Shown: piece by piece, positions 6,653 through 11,401 of the stretch
How positions within the stretch are numbered: position 1 is the first letter of the stretch
How the letters are laid out: each line of letters opens with the position of its first letter
The notes under the pieces: generated by a model
Told to the model about the DNA's origin: nothing
The model's database searches: none
The model's input: only the letters and a program-made list of their open reading frames with translations
DNA from: an uncultured Bacteroidota bacterium
GTDB taxonomy: Bacteria; Bacteroidota; Bacteroidia; Bacteroidales; SZUA-534
Direction: 5' to 3'
DNA: 11,401 bases
NCBI GenBank assembly: GCA_937885735.1
Contig: CALABN010000162.1
Span: 1-11,401 of the forward strand
Made by a program: the position numbers and the translations under genes

Positions 6653-7942
6653 CTACAACCCTGGAATTTCTGCAACCGTAAAAGTGCTACCGCCAATGAA
6701 AATCAAGTCATCGGTGGTGGCATTTTTTTTTGCCTCCTCAATTGCCAAAGGGATGCTCGGATAACATTCGCCCTTCAGCCCGTATGCCTTGGCCTTTTCG
6801 GCAAGAAGTTCAGCCTTGAGGGCACGAGGCACCGAAGCATTTGTAAAATAATAAGTTGCATCAGTTGGCAACTGCGAAAGCACCTTGGCGTGGTCTTTGT
6901 CGCTCACCATTCCTATTACAATATGCAACCTATTGTATTTCTGCAATTTCAATTGTTCAACAATCTGACGGATTCCATCATCGTTGTGGCCAGTGTCACA
7001 AAACATCAAAGGCTTGTCCGACAGCTTCTGCCAACGGCCCTTAAGCCCCGTAGTGGCAATGACCGACGATGCTCCAGCCAAAATATCGGCATCGGACACA
7101 CGCAAATCCTTTTTTATAATGTCGAAAGCTGACAACACCGTCAGAATGTTCTTCTTTTGGTAAACACCCATCAAGTCAAGTGCCAGACAGTCAAACTCCA
7201 ATTGTCCGTCTTTTGATATGGAAAGATTCAGCCTGTCAGCAGACAGGACAGTTCCTTCAACCTTGCGCACCTTGTCAGCGAAAACAATAGGCGAACCCGT
7301 CGACATAGCCTTGCCAATGAATACCGAATCCGTCTCAACACTCGACTGACCAACCACCACAGGGACACCAGACTTGATTATGCCAGCCTTCTCGCCCGCA
7401 ATTTCAGGCAAAGTGTCGCCCAACATTTGAGTGTGGTCAAAACTGATATTTGTAACAACCGAAACAATTGGCGTAATGATATTTGTAGAATCGAGCCTTC
7501 CGCCCAAACCAACCTCAACTACCGCCACATCAACGCCCGAACGTGCGAACCAGTCAAAGGCCATCAACGTAGCCATCTCAAAGAACGAAGGTGCAACCTT
7601 GTCGATAATCGGCCTGTGCCTTTCAACAAAATCGACAACCTCCTGTTCAGGAATCATCTGCCCGTCTATGCGGATGCGCTCGCGAAAATCCTTCAGGTGA
7701 GGCGAAGTGTAAAGTCCGACCTTGTAACCCGCGTGTTGCAGAATTGACGCCGTAGTGTGTGACACCGAGCCCTTGCCGTTGGTGCCAGCCACGTGAATAG
7801 TCTTAAACTTTAGGTGAGGATGCCCGAAATATTCGTCAAGAGCCAAGGTATTGTCAAGGCCAGCCTTATACGCCAATGTTCCTATATTTTGATATACAGG
7901 AAGTTGCGTAAACAAAAAATCTATTGCCTGCTGATAAGTCAT
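6653..7942 (-). CDS. folC: Folylpolyglutamate synthase / dihydrofolate synthase
   Basis: Mur-ligase-family enzyme that adds glutamate to dihydropteroate and/or extends the glutamate tail of folates, using ATP, in the cytoplasm. The 429-residue length is normal. Family marks are the ATP-binding loop HVAGTNGKGS (50-59), YTSPHLKDFRERIRIDG (78-94), EVGLGGRLDSTN (143-154), TNISFDHTQMLG (164-175) and EKAGIIK (184-190). In the C-terminal domain the marks are GLKGRWQ, the GHNDDGI nucleotide-contact segment and the closing FIGGSTFTVAE. As a single gene in Bacteroidota it probably covers both activities, which I infer. The ATG at 7942 gives the expected N-terminus (MTYQQAIDFLF). The 3' part contains a run of nine A on the coding strand within EAKKNATTD. 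The gene is transcribed towards the transglutaminase gene and away from phoH. Confidence 0.96.
   Translation of the reverse strand: MTYQQAIDFLFTQLPVYQNIGTLAYKAGLDNTLALDEYFGHPHLKFKTIHVAGTNGKGSVSHTTASILQHAGYKVGLYTSPHLKDFRERIRIDGQMIPEQEVVDFVERHRPIIDKVAPSFFEMATLMAFDWFARSGVDVAVVEVGLGGRLDSTNIITPIVSVVTNISFDHTQMLGDTLPEIAGEKAGIIKSGVPVVVGQSSVETDSVFIGKAMSTGSPIVFADKVRKVEGTVLSADRLNLSISKDGQLEFDCLALDLMGVYQKKNILTVLSAFDIIKKDLRVSDADILAGASSVIATTGLKGRWQKLSDKPLMFCDTGHNDDGIRQIVEQLKLQKYNRLHIVIGMVSDKDHAKVLSQLPTDATYYFTNASVPRALKAELLAEKAKAYGLKGECYPSIPLAIEEAKKNATTDDLIFIGGSTFTVAEIPGL
6690..6731 (+). terminator. Possible plus-strand terminator lying inside the folC coding sequence
   Basis: CCGCCAATGA (6690-6699) can pair with TCAT (6708-6711) and TGGTGG (6715-6720), leaving a 3-base bulge and one G-T wobble. 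The bases CA and then nine T (6723-6731) follow. This lies 50 bases after the stop of the transglutaminase gene, which has no other visible terminator. It would act on transcripts antisense to folC. The stem is imperfect, so this is tentative. Confidence 0.4.
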
Positions 7943-7978
7943 CTTACATTCCGATTCTCTTCAAACAGGCACTGACCT

Positions 7979-7997
7979 GTCCGAAAAACGTCCGAAA
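7979..7997. repeat. Direct repeat, 8 bases with 11-base period, upstream of folC
   Basis: GTCCGAAA occurs at 7979-7986 and again at 7990-7997, separated by AAC, about 37-55 bases before the folC start. The 11-base period puts both copies on the same face of the helix. That arrangement would suit a regulator site, but there is no other evidence for one. Confidence 0.4.
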
Positions 7998-8023
7998 GGT
8001 AATTAGAATTTGGCATTTGCGTT

Positions 8024-8031
8024 CAAAATAA
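8024..8031 (-). promoter_or_regulatory. Weak candidate -7 element for folC
   Basis: On the minus strand TTATTTTG matches TAnnTTTG at five of six fixed positions and would give a leader of roughly 75 bases containing the direct repeat. The -33 candidate, a minus-strand TTG at 8055-8057, is 23 bases away, at the long limit. It is the best match in the 7943-8174 gap but is not strong. Confidence 0.25.
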
Positions 8032-8140
8032 GGAATCAACAATAACCTTTTGGGCAATGTGAATTATCCTCAATATGGGAATCGACATTATTTATCGAAA
8101 AAAAAGGATGTTTTCGGCCACATCTTTCAATTTTCATTTC

Positions 8141-8162
8141 TAACTTTATGGAAAACCATAAA
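8141..8162 (+). promoter_or_regulatory. Candidate -7 element overlapping an inverted repeat before phoH
   Basis: TAACTTTA (8141-8148) matches TAnnTTTG at five of six fixed positions, 26 bases before the phoH ATG. It overlaps a perfect 7-base inverted repeat, TTTATGG (8145-8151) and CCATAAA (8156-8162), with spacer AAAA. This could be an operator or simply a short leader hairpin. No clear -33 element is visible. Confidence 0.35.
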
Positions 8163-8174
8163 AAACTTTGAACT

Positions 8175-9515
8175 ATGGCAAAAGCAAAATCAACCGCTAA
8201 AATATTTGTATTAGATACAAATGTTTTACTACACGACTTCAAATGCGTCTATAATTTCCAAGATAACGACATTGTCATTCCAATTGTAGCACTCGAAGAA
8301 CTCGACAAATTCAAGAAAGGCAACGACTCGCTGAACTTCAACGCGCGCGAAGTGACTCGCGTACTCGACGAACTGATTGGCAAAAACGACCCTGTAAAAG
8401 GAATATCGATAGGCAAAGGACACGGGAAACTGTTTCTAGCCTTGGGGCAGAAATATCCCGAATCGATGAAGATTTCGTTCCCCGAACCCATTGCCGACCA
8501 TCGGATTCTTGCCATTGCCGACCACATACGCAAAGAGAACCCCGACCGCAAGGTAATTGTCGTTTCAAAGGACATCAACCTGCGCGTGAAAGCCAAGTCG
8601 ATGGGGCTTCCTGCCGAAGACTACACAACCGACAAGGTTCAGAACATTGAGGAGATTTACAAGGGCATCGACACGATTGAAGGTGTTGAGTCTGAACTTG
8701 TCAACAAAATATACCAAGACCACGCAGGCGTGCCTGTTGACGAGTTCAAGTTCAAACGCGAAATCTTTGCCCACGAATATCTTATCCTGAAAAGCGACGA
8801 CAACAAAGGCGCGCTCACGCACTACGACCCATTCGAACGCAAGATAAACCTTGTGGAGAAGAAGAAAATCTACGGCATAGAACCGCGCAACGCCGAGCAG
8901 GCTATGGCTCTCGACGCACTTATGCGTCCTGAAATAAACCTGATATCGCTCACAGGCAAGGCTGGCACAGGAAAAACGCTTTTGGCCGTTGCCGCAGCAC
9001 TTCAGCAATCTGGTATTTACGAGCAAATTTTTGTCGCCCGTCCTATAATTCCGCTTACAAACCAGGATTTGGGATTCTTGCCAGGCGATGTGAAGGAGAA
9101 AATCGGTCCTTATATGATGCCTTTGTTCGACAACATCGGCGTAATAAAACATCAATTCGGCGCCAACAGCAAGGAAGTCCACAAGATTGACGAGATGCTG
9201 AAAGACGAGCGTCTGGTGATAACGCCACTTGCCTACATCCGCGGACGAAGCCTTTCAAACGCATTCTTCATAATCGACGAGGCCCAAAACCTGACTCCAC
9301 ACGAGGTCAAGACCATTGTGACACGTGCTGGCGAGAATGTAAAGATTGTGTTCACTGGCGACGTTCAGCAAATCGACTCGCCATACCTCGACTCATCGTC
9401 AAACGGATTGAGTTACCTTACTGACAAGATGAAAGGCCAAAACCTGTTCGCTCATATGAATCTTGTCAAAGGCGAACGAAGCGCACTTGCCGAATTGGCT
9501 AGCGATTTGTTGTAA
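8175..9515 (+). CDS. phoH: PhoH-family ATPase with N-terminal PIN domain (PhoH2 type)
   Basis: The 446-residue protein joins a PIN RNase-type domain to a PhoH ATPase, the architecture called PhoH2, for which RNA unwinding and cleavage activity has been reported in other bacteria. The PIN part (about 1-150) starts with KIFVLDTNVLLHD (D14) and continues with ALEELDKF (E41/E42), PIADHRILA (D108) and SKDINLR (D133). These supply the acidic metal-binding set, so the nuclease site looks intact. The PhoH part (about 235-446) has Walker A GKAGTGKT (261-268), ARPIIP, the PGDVKEKIGPYMMPL segment, Walker B FFIIDEAQN (364-372) and the sensor region FTGDVQQID. No signal peptide is present; it acts in the cytoplasm. 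The ATG at 8175 has no Shine-Dalgarno sequence. It is a single-gene transcript ended by a strong hairpin. The physiological RNA target in Bacteroidota is not established from sequence. Confidence 0.95.
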   Translation: MAKAKSTAKIFVLDTNVLLHDFKCVYNFQDNDIVIPIVALEELDKFKKGNDSLNFNAREVTRVLDELIGKNDPVKGISIGKGHGKLFLALGQKYPESMKISFPEPIADHRILAIADHIRKENPDRKVIVVSKDINLRVKAKSMGLPAEDYTTDKVQNIEEIYKGIDTIEGVESELVNKIYQDHAGVPVDEFKFKREIFAHEYLILKSDDNKGALTHYDPFERKINLVEKKKIYGIEPRNAEQAMALDALMRPEINLISLTGKAGTGKTLLAVAAALQQSGIYEQIFVARPIIPLTNQDLGFLPGDVKEKIGPYMMPLFDNIGVIKHQFGANSKEVHKIDEMLKDERLVITPLAYIRGRSLSNAFFIIDEAQNLTPHEVKTIVTRAGENVKIVFTGDVQQIDSPYLDSSSNGLSYLTDKMKGQNLFAHMNLVKGERSALAELASDLL

Positions 9516-9534
9516 CAAGCAAGAAACATACAAG

Positions 9535-9570
9535 ACAAAAAACGATGCAGACTGCATCGTTTTTTTTTGT
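9535..9570 (+). terminator. Intrinsic terminator after phoH
   Basis: AACGATGCA (9541-9549) and TGCATCGTT (9553-9561) form a perfect stem around the 3-base loop GAC. An A-run upstream and nine T (9560-9568) extend the pairing and supply the U-tract. It begins 20 bases after the phoH stop. Confidence 0.92.
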
Positions 9571-9604
9571 CACTAACACAATGGAACAAACATTAGTATA
9601 TATA

Positions 9605-9612
9605 TATATTTG
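9605..9612 (+). promoter_or_regulatory. Candidate -7 promoter element for the M48 protease gene
   Basis: TATATTTG is an exact match to TAnnTTTG, 27 bases before the ATG at 9640. It sits at the end of an alternating TA run (9597-9609) and is followed by an A-rich leader. The nearest upstream TTTG (9566-9569) belongs to the phoH terminator and is too far away to be the -33 element. Confidence 0.6.
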
Positions 9613-9639
9613 TCTATTTAACATAGAAAAACAAAAAAA

Positions 9640-11166
9640 ATGAAAAAGACTTTTTCCGCATTATTCCTTATCCTAACATCGATAACGTCTTATTCGCAAG
9701 TAGAACTCAATATTGATGCTATTTCAGAAAAAGGTTCCATTGCCGCAGGCAGCATTTCAAAAGGTCCAATCCACATTTCAAAAGTAAGCTACGTTCCCAA
9801 CACGAACCAAAAGCACAAATCTCCATTCACAAGTGAATCATCATACTATATATATGGTGAACAAAATGGGAAGAAAGTAGAATTAGACTGCAAAATGCTG
9901 CCAAACGATATCAAATTACTACCGACCACAAACTCGCTTGAAGAATATTGGCAAATACAAAACATAATGTCACTTCCTCGACTGTCAAGATTTTACAACA
10001 TTTATGAAGCGAGAAGTGATATGGAATACGATGCCTATAACTACAATTCGAAACTCGAAGATTACGGATTACTTCTTGATGACCCGTATTTGGAATCGTA
10101 CGTGTACGGATTAGTTTCAAAAATATCGCCCAAGCAACGTCCCGACGGGTTCCCCTATGGCATTAAAGTTGTCTTTATTAAGGACGAGACAACAAACATA
10201 AGCATAACAAACAACGGCATTCTTTCAATAAATGTTGGAATGTTAGCCGCTATGCACACTGAAGACGAACTTATTGCCGCCATATCACACGAAATGGCGC
10301 ATTTCGTGTCAAATCATTCTCTCATCAATATCCAGAAAAGCGAATTAAGAAAAAGCAGAGCAGAATTTTGGGCGGGATTCGCCACAATTATGGCAGCGGC
10401 AACCGAAACATACGCAGCAAGCCAAGGGGTTAACACGTACGGTTCGTTAACTTTAAATACCGCCATAATATCGACTGCAATTACGTCTGACATTATTGAA
10501 CGAATTGGAATCAATTATGACAAAGAGCAAGAGAAAGAAGCCGACTTATCTGCAATATACGCATTAAAACTTCTCAACTATGACACAAACGCACTTGCTA
10601 CATTATTAAGCAACATAGAAAAACAAAAGACAGAAGAGTTCAACTGGTCGGAATCTGCATACATTTCAAAAAGCCATACTACCTTATCAGAAAGAATTGA
10701 ATACTGCGGGACACCATATAAAAGAACAGACAAAAACTTTGAAATAAAAGTATCATCCGCAATAACAAGCACAGCGACATTGAAATACTTAAACGGAAGA
10801 TTCTCTCAAGCCTTAAAATACGTATCGCTTAACATCAGCAACGGCGTAGGCTCTGCTGACGACTACAATCTTAAAGCACAATGCCTTATCAAGCTTTACG
10901 ACGATGAAAAAAACAACAAAGAAGCGTATGATGCTATTTTAAAAGCCAATGAACTAAACCCCAATATTGATAACAGAAAAACAGAAATCATCCTGCTATT
11001 AAGAATGAACAAAGTGCAAAATACCATTGAAACCCTAAACGGCTACATAAACGACCTGAATTCTGCAATCAAATCAGAATTTTGTGATTCAAATAGATAC
11101 ACATATCTAATCAATGAATATGAATGGGCTCAAAAGACTTTAATGATTGCAAGCCAAATAAAATAA
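9640..11166 (+). CDS. Exported M48-family zinc metalloprotease with TPR-like tail
   Basis: The 508-residue protein starts with a signal peptide (MKK, hydrophobic core, SYSQ), so it is probably periplasmic. The N-terminal 140 residues are not assigned. The peptidase core runs from about 150 to 350. DDPYLESYVYGLVSKI is the helix that typically opens M48 domains, and ISHEMAHFVSNH carries HExxH (H217, E218, H221). EQEKEADLSA supplies the third zinc ligand and the ExxAD pattern (E298, D302). TLSERIEYC matches the ERI stretch that follows in BepA-like members. From about 383 to 505 the sequence is helical and TPR-like (GRFSQALKYVSLN, DDYNLKAQCLIKLYDDEKN), the BepA/YfgC layout. BepA-type proteins handle outer-membrane protein quality control; that role here is inference. 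The short helices around 245-285 are alanine- and threonine-rich but not clearly membrane-spanning. Codon use is more AT-rich (many ATA, TTA, AGA) than in phoH next door. Confidence 0.9.
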   Translation: MKKTFSALFLILTSITSYSQVELNIDAISEKGSIAAGSISKGPIHISKVSYVPNTNQKHKSPFTSESSYYIYGEQNGKKVELDCKMLPNDIKLLPTTNSLEEYWQIQNIMSLPRLSRFYNIYEARSDMEYDAYNYNSKLEDYGLLLDDPYLESYVYGLVSKISPKQRPDGFPYGIKVVFIKDETTNISITNNGILSINVGMLAAMHTEDELIAAISHEMAHFVSNHSLINIQKSELRKSRAEFWAGFATIMAAATETYAASQGVNTYGSLTLNTAIISTAITSDIIERIGINYDKEQEKEADLSAIYALKLLNYDTNALATLLSNIEKQKTEEFNWSESAYISKSHTTLSERIEYCGTPYKRTDKNFEIKVSSAITSTATLKYLNGRFSQALKYVSLNISNGVGSADDYNLKAQCLIKLYDDEKNNKEAYDAILKANELNPNIDNRKTEIILLLRMNKVQNTIETLNGYINDLNSAIKSEFCDSNRYTYLINEYEWAQKTLMIASQIK

Positions 11167-11173
11167 TCCGAAC

Positions 11174-11189
11174 TTGCTATTTATAGCAA
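11174..11189 (+). repeat. Short perfect hairpin after the protease gene
   Basis: TTGCTA and TAGCAA form a perfect 6-base stem with loop TTTA, 7 bases after the stop codon. It directly precedes the terminator and has no U-tract of its own. It may protect the mRNA 3' region or be chance. Confidence 0.4.
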
Positions 11190-11193
11190 CAAC

Positions 11194-11226
11194 AAAAAAA
11201 GCCCGTCAGAATCTGACAGGCTTTTT
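11194..11226. terminator. Bidirectional terminator between the protease gene and tRNA-Pro
   Basis: AGCC-C-GTCAG, loop AAT, CTGAC-A-GGCT forms a 9-base-pair stem with one C/A mismatch. Seven A flank it on the left and five T on the right, followed by another T-run. It lies 27 bases after the protease stop and 11 bases beyond the tRNA 3' end, so it can terminate both converging transcripts. Confidence 0.85.
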
Positions 11227-11237
11227 GTTTTTGTTAG

Positions 11238-11312
<75 letters not shown>

Positions 11313-11340
11313 GTTAAACGCATTTTCACACGCAAGAGAG

Positions 11341-11369
11341 ATTATATTATATGACCATCGTAATGTCAA
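11341..11369 (-). promoter_or_regulatory. Sigma70-consensus promoter of tRNA-Pro
   Basis: Read on the minus strand, TTGACA (11364-11369) and TATAAT (11341-11346) are both perfect matches to the E. coli sigma70 consensus, separated by exactly 17 bases. A second TATAAT overlaps at 11346-11351 but is too close to the -35. Transcription would start near 11334, about 22 bases before the tRNA 5' end. Upstream (about 11371-11401) are A/T tracts resembling an UP element. No TAnnTTTG is seen on this strand in the gap. Confidence 0.7.
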
Positions 11370-11401
11370 CCAATTTAGTAACTTTTTTTATGGTTTTTTG
11401 T

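Noticed and set aside
8565..9182. 205-codon minus-strand reading frame inside phoH
   Set aside because: It lies wholly antisense to a well-conserved PhoH coding region and has no recognisable domain.
9597..9609. Alternating TA run as a microsatellite
   Set aside because: Only 13 bases, and it merges into an exact -7 promoter element; not long enough to call a repeat locus.

Overview
The window looks like a chromosomal segment of a Bacteroidota (probably Bacteroidales) genome. Start codons lack Shine-Dalgarno sequences and often follow A-rich leaders. Exact or near matches to the Bacteroidota -7 promoter element TAnnTTTG lie upstream of several genes. A DUF4494 protein, which I know only from Bacteroidota, is present, and exported proteins carry signal peptides ending in AQAQS or SYSQ. 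The window holds ten protein genes (one truncated at the left edge) and one tRNA. No gene-free stretch exceeds 300 bases; the largest gaps, about 230 bases, lie before the DUF4494 gene and before phoH.

Region by region. (1) 2-1714, plus strand: the 3' end of lysC (aspartate kinase) and complete lysA (diaminopimelate decarboxylase), 9 bases apart. These are the first and last dedicated steps of lysine and diaminopimelate synthesis. (2) 1728-1774: a long bidirectional terminator separates lysA from a convergent minus-strand group. (3) 1790-3177, minus strand: a nitroreductase gene followed by two small paralogous lipoprotein genes that share a six-cysteine spacing pattern. (4) 3404-3853, plus: a DUF4494 protein that appears to be an internal duplication. 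(5) 4052-6640, plus: a large secreted protein joining a transglutaminase-like Cys-His-Asp domain to beta-propeller-type repeats. (6) 6653-7942, minus: folC, convergent with the previous gene. (7) 8175-9515, plus: a PIN-PhoH ATPase with a strong terminator. (8) 9640-11166, plus: an exported M48 zinc metalloprotease with a TPR-like tail. (9) 11238-11312, minus: tRNA-Pro(TGG), preceded by a textbook TTGACA-17-TATAAT promoter.

Most genes are ordinary housekeeping functions (lysine/DAP, folate, RNA-related ATPase, tRNA). The accessory content is the four exported proteins: two Cys-rich lipoproteins, the transglutaminase/propeller protein and the M48 protease. I see no mobile elements, CRISPR arrays, phage genes or recognisable defence system. 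The observations most worth following up are the conserved-cysteine lipoprotein pair, the transglutaminase-propeller fusion with its collapsed middle repeat, and the sigma70-consensus promoter of the tRNA in a genome whose other promoters look Bacteroidota-type.
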